Assembly: GCA_050944685.1 (NCBI GenBank)
Contig: JBMNRP010000019.1
Coordinates: 1-50,005 of the forward strand
From: CADBRN01 sp050944685
Lineage (GTDB): Bacteria; Bacillota; Clostridia; Lachnospirales; Lachnospiraceae
Reading direction: 5' to 3'
Length of the DNA stretch: 50,005 nt
Shown: positions 33,014 through 41,699 of the stretch, piece after piece
Numbering within the stretch: the stretch's first letter is position 1
How the letters are laid out: each line of letters starts with the position of its first letter
Made by a program: the position numbers and the translations under genes
Notes under the pieces: model-generated
What the model was told of the DNA's origin: nothing
Database searches by the model: none
Seen by the model: only the letters and a program-made list of their open reading frames with translations

Positions 33014-34084
33014 TCATTCGAATTTTTCCATAGAAATCTCGATCAGTTTTTCGCAAAGCTGCGGATAGCTGATCCCGAGAACCGCCGCTTCCTGAGGAAT
33101 CAGGCTGGTCGGGGTCATGCCGGGAAGCGTATTCGCCTCGAGAACAAAAATCTCGCCCGTATCCCGCATCAGGAAGTCGAGACGGCAGTAGTCGGTGATC
33201 CCGAGAGCCTCTGCCCCCTTCACCGCCAGCATCTGCATCTCCTTCGTCTTTTTCTCCGGAATATCTGCCGGACAGGTCTCAACGGTTGATCCGGCGGAAT
33301 ACTTGTTCTTGTAATCGTAGAAGCCGCTTTTCGGAGCGATCTCGATGACCGGATAGGCCTCCCCGTCAATGACCGCGACCGAGAACTCGCGTCCCTTCAC
33401 GTATTCTTCCACGACGACTTCGCCCTCCAGGGCAAAAGCCGTATCCATGGATGTTTGAAATTCCTGTTCGTCGCGGGCAATGGTGATTCCGACACTGGAT
33501 CCGCCGCAGCACGGCTTGACAACGACCGGAAGGGAAAGCCCTCTCGAAGTCGGCAGGGGATAAACCGGACGTCCGTCTTTTTTCGTAAGATCATCCAGAA
33601 CCACGGAAAATCCCTTCGGAGTCGGGATGCCGTGAGCAAGGAACGCCTGCTTTGTCATCGTCTTGTCCATCGCGAGCGCGCTGCTCAGATGGCCCGTTCC
33701 GGTATAGGGAATCTCCAGAAGATCAAAGGTTGCCTGCACTCTTCCATCCTCTCCGTTTGCCCCGTGAAGCGCGAGAAAAACGACATCCGCAGCCAGGCAG
33801 ACGTCAATCACGTTCGGTCCGAAAAAACCGCGCCGGTTTTTCCGGGTTTCTTCCAGCAGCGGATTATTTGCCTTGATTTTTTCGGCGGCTGTGTCCACAT
33901 CGTAGGACTCCGGAAACAAATCGCCGGACAGCGCGTCGGGATCCCCGAAAAATACGTCGAGGAGAATGGACCGGTGGCCGCGCTCCCGGAGGGCGCGGCA
34001 GACACCCGTGCCCGAGATAATCGAAATGTCACGCTCTGTACTTGTTCCTCCGCAGAGAACCACGATGTTCATATTCTTCTTCAT
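33014..34084 (-). CDS. ddl: D-alanine-D-alanine ligase
   Basis: A 356-residue ATP-grasp ligase. The N-terminal VLCGGTSTERDIS, ALHGANGEDG, VVKPCCGGSSVGI, the YDYKNKYSAG omega-loop Tyr-Lys of D-Ala (not D-Lac) ligases, and LEANTLPGMTPTSL are present. The start is taken at 34084 with GGGG 6 bases upstream; ATG at 34096 and 34072 are alternatives. The next gene, murF, uses the product. Confidence 0.96.
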   Translation of the reverse strand: MKKNMNIVVLCGGTSTERDISIISGTGVCRALRERGHRSILLDVFFGDPDALSGDLFPESYDVDTAAEKIKANNPLLEETRKNRRGFFGPNVIDVCLAADVVFLALHGANGEDGRVQATFDLLEIPYTGTGHLSSALAMDKTMTKQAFLAHGIPTPKGFSVVLDDLTKKDGRPVYPLPTSRGLSLPVVVKPCCGGSSVGITIARDEQEFQTSMDTAFALEGEVVVEEYVKGREFSVAVIDGEAYPVIEIAPKSGFYDYKNKYSAGSTVETCPADIPEKKTKEMQMLAVKGAEALGITDYCRLDFLMRDTGEIFVLEANTLPGMTPTSLIPQEAAVLGISYPQLCEKLIEISMEKFE

Positions 34085-34155
34085 TTGAAACCCCATTCAA
34101 AAATCATTTTTTCGGATTCCTCAGGCGGTCCGAAAGAAAAGCGATGGCAAAAGCA

Positions 34156-35592
34156 TCAGCCTACCGTTACCTCTCCGGTCGGAGAAGGACCTACCACCTG
34201 ATCGACGCTGTAATAGACGACAACCGGATATCCTATTTCCATGGTTTCAAAAATCTTTCCCGCGGCATCGTGCGGTGTATTGACACAGCCATGGGAGCCG
34301 TTTGTCTTGTAGATCGATCCGCCGTACTGAGATCTCCAGCTGGCATCATGAATTCCGCAGCCGTCGTTAAACGGAAGCCAGTAATCGACGTGCACTCCGG
34401 ATGAAAACCAGTCGTCCGCTTTTTTGGCGTCAATTGCCCAGACAGAGCCGGAAGGCGTACAGGTTCCTTTCGCCTCATTTCCCGTAACAACGTCGGTGTC
34501 CACGACCAGCTGACCGTCCTTATAGCACCACATATGCTGCATGGAAATATTCACCTCGACATAGGTTCCTCCGATATCGTTCGTCGAGCGGTCGAGTCCC
34601 TTGTAACGGTACTCCGGCTCGATGGTCTCGGTCTTTCCCTCCTTCAGATCCGCGATCAGCTTCTGCGTAGTGGAGTCACGGGCGATCAGCCACCCGTAAT
34701 CCCCGCCGGCCGCGAGAGTGATCGTCTGTCCGGTCGAAGTCTTGAACTGGTGCTCCAGTCCGAAGGTATCGGTCTCGCGAGCCATCTGAACGACCCACGA
34801 CTTCACGGCGTCCTCGTCCAGCGCGTAGTTTCCGTCGGACCCTTTCTTGATCCAGGAACGGATCAGGGTAGAATCCACTACCTTCGTGCGGTCTTTAAAA
34901 TCAAAGGTGATATTGGCCTGAACCATCTTGTTCAGCTCGTCGCACTTCGCCTGAAGCGTTCCGTCGTCTTCCGTGATTTCAGCGGATTCATAGAGGCCGC
35001 TTTTGTCGAGGTCAATCTCCTCGTCCCCGTTCTGAATCGCTTTTTCAATGGCAGCCTTCGTCTCTTCCTTTTTCAGCTTCGTTCCTTCCGTAGCCTCCGC
35101 GACAACGAACAGGTTGCCATTCTCCTCCACATGGGCGCTCTGCGGCTCGGTAATATTCTCCTCCTGGAAGCAATCCATCTTGTTCAGGATGGAGTCGACG
35201 GTATTTTCGTCGTAGGTAAAGCCGGAATCTATGGAAAGCTTCTTTTTGGCAGTCAGCTTCAGAAGCCAGAATCCTTCCGTCTGCTCTTTCAGCAGTTTGT
35301 CCAGGCTGCCGTCGTCCACGTACTGCATGTAGAGCTGCTCGCCCGTAATCGTCTCCGTCTTTCCGTTCCGCTCGATGACCTTCAGCTGGTACTCGCGGAT
35401 TTTATCCTGAAGAGCGTACCGGACCTCGTCCGCCGTCTTGTTTCCGGCGTAAATTCCGTTGATAGTCGTATTCGGCATGAAATGAGTCGCGAAATATTTT
35501 TTCCCGATAAAAAAAGTCGCAAGAAGCAGGCCGACCAGAACAATCAGCAGAATCAGAATTGCAATTAAACCTTTTGATGATTTTCTACTCAT
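34156..35592 (-). CDS. Membrane-anchored L,D-transpeptidase (YkuD domain)
   Basis: A 478-residue envelope protein. A single N-terminal anchor (about 9-30) leads to two peptidoglycan-binding domain-4-like segments (about 75-330), then a YkuD catalytic domain with the SHGCVNTP motif (433-440; catalytic Cys436). It should form 3-3 cross-links or attach proteins to peptidoglycan outside the membrane. It precedes ddl-murF, making a wall-assembly group. Confidence 0.92.
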   Translation of the reverse strand: MSRKSSKGLIAILILLIVLVGLLLATFFIGKKYFATHFMPNTTINGIYAGNKTADEVRYALQDKIREYQLKVIERNGKTETITGEQLYMQYVDDGSLDKLLKEQTEGFWLLKLTAKKKLSIDSGFTYDENTVDSILNKMDCFQEENITEPQSAHVEENGNLFVVAEATEGTKLKKEETKAAIEKAIQNGDEEIDLDKSGLYESAEITEDDGTLQAKCDELNKMVQANITFDFKDRTKVVDSTLIRSWIKKGSDGNYALDEDAVKSWVVQMARETDTFGLEHQFKTSTGQTITLAAGGDYGWLIARDSTTQKLIADLKEGKTETIEPEYRYKGLDRSTNDIGGTYVEVNISMQHMWCYKDGQLVVDTDVVTGNEAKGTCTPSGSVWAIDAKKADDWFSSGVHVDYWLPFNDGCGIHDASWRSQYGGSIYKTNGSHGCVNTPHDAAGKIFETMEIGYPVVVYYSVDQVVGPSPTGEVTVG

Positions 35593-35646
35593 ATATTTAT
35601 GTGCTCCTGTTCGACCATTTTAGTATGGTTCCGGATATTCGTCAAC

Positions 35647-36510
35647 TCACGATTCCCAGACGCAGCGGCAGGAGGCTCCGCAAGGAAGAATCAGTCCGGA
35701 GGAGCGGACGGGAAGGCCGATCTCCGAGGCCTCCACCTGTCCCCCTCTCCCGGCGAGCGCCGTGCGCATCATATACGTAAGCACCGCCGGCTGAAGCCCG
35801 GTCGTATAGGAATTGATCAGCATAAAAAGAGGATGGTCCGACAAAAGCTGTACCGTGAGGCAGATCAGCGGGAAAACCTCCTCTTCAATCTTCCAGATCT
35901 CCCTCTTCGGCCCCCGTCCGTAGGAAGGCGGGTCCATAATGACGGCATCGTATTTCTTTCCGCGCCGGATTTCTCTTTGTGTAAATTTTACGCAATCATC
36001 GACCAGCCAGCGGATCGGACGGTCCGAAAGTCCGGAGGCCGCGGCGTTTTCCTTCGCCCAGCGCACCATCCCCTTCGAGGCGTCGACGTGCGTCACACTC
36101 GCTCCGGCGGCCGCGGCGGAAAGCGTCGCTCCTCCCGTATAGGCGAAAAGATTCAGCACGCGGATTTCGCGGTCCGCGCGGCGGATCCTCGCAGAAAACC
36201 AGTCCCAGTTAACCGCCTGCTCCGGGAAAAGGCCCGTGTGCTTGAAGCTGAAGGGCTTCAGCTGAAAGGTCAGGTCCCGGTAATGAATCTGCCACTGCTT
36301 CGGGAGATCGAAAAATTCCCATTCTCCGCCCCCGCGGCTGCTGCGGTGATAGTGCGCGTCCGGTCTCCTCCATCCGCGATCTCTTTTTTCCGTGTTCCAG
36401 ATCACCTGCGGATCCGGGCGGATCAGCAGATAATTCCCCCAGCGTTCGAGCTTTTCACCCGAGGAGGCATCCAGTACTTCATATTCCTTCCATTGATCCG
36501 CTGTCCACAT
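35647..36510 (-). CDS. RlmI-like class I SAM-dependent methyltransferase
   Basis: A 287-residue methyltransferase of the PF10672 type, related to the catalytic part of RlmI. It has LNLFAYTGGATLSAA (SAM loop), THVDASKGMV and VIMDPPSYGRGP. No PUA domain is seen, so it is shorter than RlmI. The start at 36510 has AGGAG 6 bases upstream; the frame extends upstream through a terminator hairpin and is not coding there. RNA target unknown. Confidence 0.88.
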   Translation of the reverse strand: MWTADQWKEYEVLDASSGEKLERWGNYLLIRPDPQVIWNTEKRDRGWRRPDAHYHRSSRGGGEWEFFDLPKQWQIHYRDLTFQLKPFSFKHTGLFPEQAVNWDWFSARIRRADREIRVLNLFAYTGGATLSAAAAGASVTHVDASKGMVRWAKENAAASGLSDRPIRWLVDDCVKFTQREIRRGKKYDAVIMDPPSYGRGPKREIWKIEEEVFPLICLTVQLLSDHPLFMLINSYTTGLQPAVLTYMMRTALAGRGGQVEASEIGLPVRSSGLILPCGASCRCVWES

Positions 36511-36524
36511 AAGCTCTCCTGACA

Positions 36525-36554
36525 CAAAAAAATGAACGCGCCCGCCTCCGGGCG
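36525..36554 (-). terminator. Hairpin plus T7 just upstream of the RlmI-like gene
   Basis: A 6-bp inner stem (36539-36544 with 36549-36554), extended by a few pairs past a mismatch, is followed on minus by TTCATTTTTTT. It ends about 15 bases ahead of the ATG, in a leader position. A TATGAT-like box (36580-36585) precedes it. Confidence 0.55.
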
Positions 36555-36609
36555 AGCGGAATTTTCGCCGAATAAGGCTATCATACATCATCCGGGCAGA
36601 AAACGACAG

Positions 36610-36670
36610 CAAAAAATACGTTCCGTCTCCCGCCGTCTGAAAAGAACATCTGCGGCGGGATCAGGAACGC
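36610..36670 (-). terminator. Intrinsic terminator of the antiporter gene
   Basis: Two stacked stems (36619-36624 with 36664-36669; 36628-36635 with 36653-36660) enclose a 17-base loop and end in TATTTTTT on minus, about 20 bases after the antiporter stop. Confidence 0.82.
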
Positions 36671-36689
36671 GGGAACAGAATGATTTTCT

Positions 36690-37922
36690 TTATTTTTTCA
36701 GCGAGGCACCTTTTCCGGCCGGCACCGGATGGCGAAAATCGGTATAGTCCGCCTCGTCCTCCTTTTCATAGAGAGCTTTCAGGATTACCGGGGTCAGAAT
36801 CGAACTGATAATGATCAGCAGGATAACCGAAGTAAAATACTCAGACTCCAGCATACCGACCTGAAGTCCTTTTTGCGAGACGATCAGGGCCACTTCTCCT
36901 CTCGTCATCATGCCCGCGCCGATCTTCAGACTGTCTTTTCCGGTAAAGCCCATCGCCTTTGAAACCGCTCCGCACCCGATGACCTTTCCTGCCATGGCGA
37001 CCACGACAAAGGCGAGGGAAAACCACAGGACATTCATGTCCAGGCTTCTGACATTCGTCTGCAGACCGATCGAGGCAAAAAACACCGGCCCGAACACCAT
37101 ATAGCTGTTGATGTCCATCTTTCTCGCGATGTAGTCGGAATCACCGAGTGTGCACAGGATAATCCCGGCGACGTAAGCTCCCGTGATATCGGCAACGCCG
37201 AAATATTTTTCCGCGATGTAAGCGAGACCGAAACAGAGAGCCAGCCCGAATATCGGGATGCGGCGGGTATGGGGATATCTTCTGTCCATCCACTGAAAAA
37301 TCTTCAGACAAAGGAATCCGACCACAGCGGAAAACACAAAAAACAGAACCGTCCGAAGAGCCACCGTTCCGAGATTTTCAGAAGGATCCTTCAGACCGAT
37401 GACAAAGGTCAGAACCAGAATTCCGATCACATCATCGATGATGGCCGCTCCGACAATGGTCTGTCCGACCGTTCCGGAAAGTCTTCCCATCTCTTTCAGC
37501 GTCTGTACGGTAATCGAAACACTGGTAGCCGTCATGATCGTTCCGATAAAAATTGCGTGGTAAAAATGATCCGTTCCGAACCCCGACCATCCGTAGAATG
37601 CCATGTAGAGAAGCGTCCCGAGGATAAGGGGAGCAATAACACCACAGCAGGCGACCAGCGTCGCCTTCAGGCCGACCTTTTTCATCTGCTTCAGGTCCGT
37701 CTCCAGTCCGGCGCCGAACATCAGCATGATGGCGCCGATCTCCGCCAGTCCCTTGATCAGATCCGTATCCTGCACCCAGTTCAGAAGGCTCGGGCCGATA
37801 AGCAGTCCCGCGACGATTTCACCGGCCACCTGAGGAGCGCGAAGCTTTCTGGCGATCAGACCGAACAGTTTCGCGAAGATGATAATGATTGCCAGGCTTC
37901 TCAATAAATCAAGTGTATCCAT
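36690..37922 (-). CDS. CPA2-family cation:proton antiporter
   Basis: A 410-residue membrane protein with about 12-13 helices of the KefB/NapA type, exchanging Na+ or K+ for protons. The GIIDD-like block AAIIDDVIGILVL carries the paired Asp of electrogenic antiporters; FGAGLETD, TATSVSITV and MMTRGEVALIV are typical. No TrkA-N or C domain follows, so it is not a full Kef channel. It is a single-gene unit between its own promoter and terminator. Confidence 0.92.
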   Translation of the reverse strand: MDTLDLLRSLAIIIIFAKLFGLIARKLRAPQVAGEIVAGLLIGPSLLNWVQDTDLIKGLAEIGAIMLMFGAGLETDLKQMKKVGLKATLVACCGVIAPLILGTLLYMAFYGWSGFGTDHFYHAIFIGTIMTATSVSITVQTLKEMGRLSGTVGQTIVGAAIIDDVIGILVLTFVIGLKDPSENLGTVALRTVLFFVFSAVVGFLCLKIFQWMDRRYPHTRRIPIFGLALCFGLAYIAEKYFGVADITGAYVAGIILCTLGDSDYIARKMDINSYMVFGPVFFASIGLQTNVRSLDMNVLWFSLAFVVVAMAGKVIGCGAVSKAMGFTGKDSLKIGAGMMTRGEVALIVSQKGLQVGMLESEYFTSVILLIIISSILTPVILKALYEKEDEADYTDFRHPVPAGKGASLKK

Positions 37923-38014
37923 TCATTCAAGTCCTCCATCCCGTTCCGATTCGACGGGTGAGCGCCATGGTCAGAAGCGCCCGAAAAAATAAACTCTTTG
38001 TGAAAAACAACTAA

Positions 38015-38043
38015 AATATAGACCTGAATTTATGAAAAATCAA
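38015..38043 (-). promoter_or_regulatory. Sigma-A promoter of the antiporter gene
   Basis: On minus, TTGATT (38038-38043) and TATATT (38015-38020) are separated by 17 bases, about 95 bases before the ATG. The rest of 37923-38159 is AT-rich and no gene was recognised in it. Confidence 0.65.
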
Positions 38044-38159
38044 CAATAAATTCTCTCTCGGAACCGTATTCGAAGACACCATAAAAATATATTGAAAAAA
38101 CTTTCCGAAAAATCCTGACGGGCGGACAGAAAACATCCGGAAAAAATCAGGAAATCTGC

Positions 38160-38188
38160 TTGACCTGTTTTCCACGATGTAATATATT
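38160..38188 (+). promoter_or_regulatory. Promoter of tRNA-Gly(CCC)
   Basis: TTGACC (38160-38165) and TATATT (38183-38188) are separated by 17 bases, 55 bases ahead of the tRNA. Confidence 0.75.
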
Positions 38189-38243
38189 ATAGAAGTACGC
38201 GCCGCGAAGGGCGGTCCATTTTGTGAAAAACACTGAAAAATCT

Positions 38244-38314
38244 GCAGGATTAGTTCATTGGTAGAACGCCAGCTTCCCAAGCTGGAGAGGCGGGTTCGAT
38301 TCCCGTATCCTGCT
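38244..38314 (+). tRNA. tRNA-Gly(CCC)
   Basis: Acceptor GCAGGAT/ATCCTGC, anticodon loop TTCCCAA (CCC, reads GGG), discriminator U; CCA is not encoded. It stands alone, divergent from its neighbour. Confidence 0.95.
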
Positions 38315-38339
38315 TTTTTCTATGCCCGGACCAGACCGG

Positions 38340-38366
38340 AATTCCCGGTTTTCGGGAATTTTTTTC
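38340..38366 (+). terminator. Terminator of tRNA-Gly(CCC)
   Basis: A perfect 8-bp stem (38340-38347 with 38353-38360), loop GTTTT, followed by seven T. Confidence 0.92.
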
Positions 38367-38417
38367 AAAAAATCAGGGCTTTTGCATTAACATCCTGCTG
38401 TTAATACGAAAGCCCTG
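38366..38417 (-). terminator. Terminator overlapping the stop codon of the DUF5648 paralogue
   Basis: Seventeen bases on each side (38374-38390 with 38401-38417) pair with two mismatches around a 10-base loop, and minus T-rich sequence follows. The 3' codons of the gene form half of the stem. Confidence 0.88.
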
Positions 38418-39009
38418 TCACGTCCGACTGAGTTCTCACTTCATTGTCGTCTTTTTCGTCTTTTGTTTTTCTCTTTCCCTTTTTCTCCGCGTACCAGACA
38501 ATATTTTTATTTTCCCATCCCTCATCAAGCAGCTCCAGGTGCTCGGAAAAGCTGGTCGTGTAATTATAGCCACCGGATGGAACATTCGGATTAAACTCGG
38601 AATATACCGGGATCTTTTTGCTGGCAGAAGAATACCATCCGATGCCCTCGTACATCCATCCGTCCCCTACCAGACTGTCTTTTTCGTCCTTCGAGATTGT
38701 GTAATAATGCTCTCCCGTGGACATGCTGCACAGCCGGTAGACGGGATCTCCCGAAGTAGGCGCATACCAGGCGATTCCCTCATATTCCCATCCGAGCTCT
38801 TCCAGATCGTATCTTTCCGTTTTATTGGCCGTGAAAAAATGTTCTCCGGTCGTCTGGTTGTACAGACGGTATACGCGGTTTCTCGAAGCGTCCCGGATCT
38901 CTTTGGCACTTAACCGAAGTCCGACGCCGGTGATCAGTACAATCAGGACGATTCCCGAAATCCATACAAATTTTCGATTATTAAACAGCGAACCGCTCTT
39001 TTCCTTCAC
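38401..39009 (-). CDS. Membrane-anchored DUF5648-type repeat protein
   Basis: A 202-residue protein with one N-terminal membrane anchor (about 13-31) instead of a cleavable signal, then three tandem repeats with VYRLYN, GEHFFT/GEHYYT/GYNYTT and GW-x-x-E/N-x-x-WY blocks. It ends in a Lys/Asp-rich tail rather than the His-rich tail of its paralogue at 863. Repeat number and order are the same, so the two are related by duplication. Function unknown; a surface-exposed role is inferred. Confidence 0.8.
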   Translation of the reverse strand: MKEKSGSLFNNRKFVWISGIVLIVLITGVGLRLSAKEIRDASRNRVYRLYNQTTGEHFFTANKTERYDLEELGWEYEGIAWYAPTSGDPVYRLCSMSTGEHYYTISKDEKDSLVGDGWMYEGIGWYSSASKKIPVYSEFNPNVPSGGYNYTTSFSEHLELLDEGWENKNIVWYAEKKGKRKTKDEKDDNEVRTQSDVTGLSY

Positions 39010-39098
39010 GCGTCCACTTCCTTCCCTGATACGGTCCGATAATCATAGAATAGCAGATGAACCGGATTCAATCAAGAAAGAATGGAGAAATTTCCCTG

Positions 39099-40205
39099 TT
39101 ACAGATCCAGCTTCAGGTCGTCTTCCCTTATCCAGCCGGCTTTTCTCATCGGTATGGCGATCAGGGGCGTCAGCACAGCCGGAAGCACGAAGCAGATGAG
39201 GATCATTCCGATCCAGTCTGTGGAGGTGATCGCGGTTTTCACACCCTTTTCGATATCGCTGACCCAGCCCGTGTAAACTCCGATCTGTCCGACAAATCCG
39301 CAGGTTCCCATACCGGAAGAAATCGCCGCCCCGTCCATCTTCAGATGGAAAATGCAGGTCGCGATCGGTCCTGTGATGGCAGAAGAGATAATCGGCGGAA
39401 TCCAGATTCTGGGATTGCGGACAATATTGCCCATCTGAAGCATCGAGGTCCCGATGCCCTGTGCGACCAGTCCGCCCCATTTGTTTTCCTTAAAGCTCAT
39501 CACCGCGAAGCCGACCATCTGTGCGCAGCAGCCGGCGACGGCAGCCCCTCCGGCCAGACCGACCAGTCCGAGCGCCTGGCAGATCGCAGCGGAAGAAATC
39601 GGCAGCGTGAGGGCGATTCCCACGACGACGGAAACCAGAATGCCCATCCAGAACGGCTGCAGCTCCGTCGCCCACATGATAAAGTTTCCGACCGCCATGG
39701 CGGCTTTTCCCAGCGGCGGCGCCCACCACGCCGACAGGGCAATACCGACTCCGATCGTAACAAGAGGAGTCACCAGAATATCTACTTTCGTCTCTTTCGA
39801 TACAGCTTTTCCGACCTCAGAGGTGACGATCGCAACAAACAGAACGGCCAGAGGACCCCCCGCTCCTCCGAGCGCGTTGGACGCGAAGCCGACTGTCACA
39901 AGCGAAAACAGAACAAGCGGCGGACACTCCAGAGCATATCCTATGGCGACTGCCATAGCCGGTCCGCTCATCGCCATTGCGAGTCCGCCGACGGTATAAT
40001 CCGTCCCGCCTATGGTCGCGACCGCCTCCATAAGAAATCCGATGTGGAACTGCGTGCCGATCGTGTTGATAATAGTTCCGATCAGAAGCGACGCGAACAA
40101 TCCCTGCGCCATCGCCCCAAGAGCGTCGATTCCGTAGCGCTTCGCCGAAATGATAATGTTTTTCCGCTTCAGAAATGCCTTGAAGCGATTTTCTTCCTGA
40201 ACCAC
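39099..40205 (-). CDS. PTS-type IIC membrane protein without partner subunits
   Basis: A 368-residue membrane protein of the PTS_EIIC_2 type (PF13303) with about ten helices and Gly-rich blocks such as NALGGAGGPLAVLF and GMGTCGFVGQIGVYTGW. No IIA, IIB or HPr gene lies nearby, so the substrate and phosphotransfer partner are unknown and it may work as a plain transporter. The start is taken as GTG at 40205, 9 bases after GAGGAG; the ATG at 40247 touches the T-run of a hairpin terminator and has no Shine-Dalgarno site. Confidence 0.82.
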   Translation of the reverse strand: MVQEENRFKAFLKRKNIIISAKRYGIDALGAMAQGLFASLLIGTIINTIGTQFHIGFLMEAVATIGGTDYTVGGLAMAMSGPAMAVAIGYALECPPLVLFSLVTVGFASNALGGAGGPLAVLFVAIVTSEVGKAVSKETKVDILVTPLVTIGVGIALSAWWAPPLGKAAMAVGNFIMWATELQPFWMGILVSVVVGIALTLPISSAAICQALGLVGLAGGAAVAGCCAQMVGFAVMSFKENKWGGLVAQGIGTSMLQMGNIVRNPRIWIPPIISSAITGPIATCIFHLKMDGAAISSGMGTCGFVGQIGVYTGWVSDIEKGVKTAITSTDWIGMILICFVLPAVLTPLIAIPMRKAGWIREDDLKLDL

Positions 40206-40248
40206 GTTTTTCTTCTCCTCTCTTTCGGAAACGAACAAAATATCCATA

Positions 40249-40292
40249 AAAAACGGCCTGAAACGCCTTGGAAATCTGGCATTTCAGGCCTT
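40249..40292 (-). terminator. Hairpin plus T6 between promoter and start of the IIC gene
   Basis: On minus, GGCCTGAAA pairs with TTTCAGGCC (9 bp, about 18-base loop) and is followed by GTTTTTT. It may end rarA transcripts, but it also lies just after the IIC promoter, at the very 5' end of the IIC leader. Confidence 0.8.
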
Positions 40293-40301
40293 CACAGTCA
40301 C

Positions 40302-40330
40302 ACTATACTATCCGTGTTTACTGCTGTCAA
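40302..40330 (-). promoter_or_regulatory. Sigma-A promoter of the PTS-type IIC gene
   Basis: On minus, perfect TTGACA (40325-40330) and TATAGT (40302-40307) are separated by 17 bases, upstream of the hairpin terminator. The predicted start site near 40295 falls right before the hairpin. Confidence 0.82.
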
Positions 40331-40361
40331 GCTATCTGTAAAGTATTTCTGTTTTTTCCCG

Positions 40362-41678
40362 TTACTCTCTCCCGATTTTCCGGAAATACTCACGGATTTT
40401 TCTCTCGTACCCGTTTTCGGTCGGCTCGTAAAAACGGCTGTCCTTTATTTCGTCCGGAAGATACTGCTGTTTCACATAATGGCCGGGATAATCGTGCGGA
40501 TATTTGTAGCCGGTTCCGCGCCCCATTTTCTCCGCGCCGGAATAATGTGAGTCGCGCAGGTACCCCGGGACGCTGGTTCTCCGGCTCTTTACCGCCTCCA
40601 TCGCGGAATATACCGCATTTGTGCAGGCATTGCTCTTGGGCGCGCAGGCAATATAGATGCACGCCTGCGCGAGGATGAGCTGCGATTCCGGCATTCCGAC
40701 ACGTTCGACCTCCTGCGCGGCGGCAGACGCCACCACCATAGCCACAGGATCCGCGTTTCCCACGTCTTCCGAGGCGCAGATCATGATACGGCGCGCGATG
40801 AATCTGACGTCTTCCCCGGCGTAGAGCATTTTCGCGAGGTAATAGACCGCCGCGTCCGGGTCCGACCCGCGCATACTTTTGATAAAAGCGGAAATCGTGT
40901 CATAGTGATCATCTCCGTCTCTGTCGTACCGCACCACCCGTTTCTGGATACAGTCAGACGCCGTGTTCAGATCGATGCGGATGACTCCGTCGCTTCCGGG
41001 CGGGGTCGTCAGAGCTCCAAGCTCAAGGGCGTTCAGTGCCTCCCGCGCGTCTCCGCCACATACGTCGGCCAGGAATGCTCTCGCGTCGTCGTCCAGCCGG
41101 ACGTGCATTTTCCCGAGTCCCCTCTCTTCATCTGCAACGGCGCGCGAAAGAATCGTCTCGACGTCATCTTTTGAGAGCGGCTTCAGTTCGAAGATGCGGG
41201 AGCGGGAAAGCAGTGCCGAATTCACCTCAAAGTAAGGATTCTCCGTGGTCGCCCCGATCAGAATGATCGTCCCGTCTTCGACAAAGGGCAGCAGGTAATC
41301 CTGCTGTCCCTTGTTAAACCGGTGAATTTCGTCGATAAAGAGGATCGTGCGTTTCTGGTACTGTCCCAGAAGATCCTTTGCCGTCCGGACCGCTTCGACC
41401 ATCTCTTTTTTCCCCGCCGTCGTGGCATTGATTTTTACGAAAGAGGCGCTCGTCGTATTGGCGATGACCTCCGCGAGAGATGTCTTCCCCGTTCCGGGCG
41501 GACCGTAAAAAATAACCGACTGCAGCTGATCCGCCGCAATAGCCCGGTAAAGCAGCCTGCCTTTTCCGATGATTTCCTGCTGGCCGACCACCTCATCCAG
41601 AGTACGGGGACGCATTCTGGCGGCCAGCGGAGCCTTCTTTTCCTTCGTTTTTTCTCTCATATAATCAAAGAGATCCAT
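40362..41678 (-). CDS. rarA: Replication-associated recombination protein RarA
   Basis: A 438-residue AAA+ clamp-loader-like ATPase (RarA/MgsA/Mgs1) that acts at stalled forks. Walker A GPPGTGKT is at 59-66, Walker B is ILFIDEIHRF, sensor 1 is GATTENP, and the C-terminal tetramerisation part includes GTGYKYPHDYPGHYV. It starts with the usual MDLFDYMREK. It follows the DUF2298 gene by 21 bases and is the last gene of the unit. Confidence 0.96.
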   Translation of the reverse strand: MDLFDYMREKTKEKKAPLAARMRPRTLDEVVGQQEIIGKGRLLYRAIAADQLQSVIFYGPPGTGKTSLAEVIANTTSASFVKINATTAGKKEMVEAVRTAKDLLGQYQKRTILFIDEIHRFNKGQQDYLLPFVEDGTIILIGATTENPYFEVNSALLSRSRIFELKPLSKDDVETILSRAVADEERGLGKMHVRLDDDARAFLADVCGGDAREALNALELGALTTPPGSDGVIRIDLNTASDCIQKRVVRYDRDGDDHYDTISAFIKSMRGSDPDAAVYYLAKMLYAGEDVRFIARRIMICASEDVGNADPVAMVVASAAAQEVERVGMPESQLILAQACIYIACAPKSNACTNAVYSAMEAVKSRRTSVPGYLRDSHYSGAEKMGRGTGYKYPHDYPGHYVKQQYLPDEIKDSRFYEPTENGYERKIREYFRKIGRE

Positions 41679-41699
41679 CTGTTTTCTCCCCGACCCGGC

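Noticed and set aside
38011..38280. 89-codon frame on minus opposite the tRNA-Gly(CCC) promoter
   Set aside because: Low-complexity product overlapping a promoter and a tRNA with no ribosome-binding site; considered non-coding.
40206..40247. ATG start of the IIC gene at 40247
   Set aside because: It abuts the T-run of the hairpin terminator and has no good ribosome-binding site; the GTG at 40205 has GAGGAG at 9 bases.
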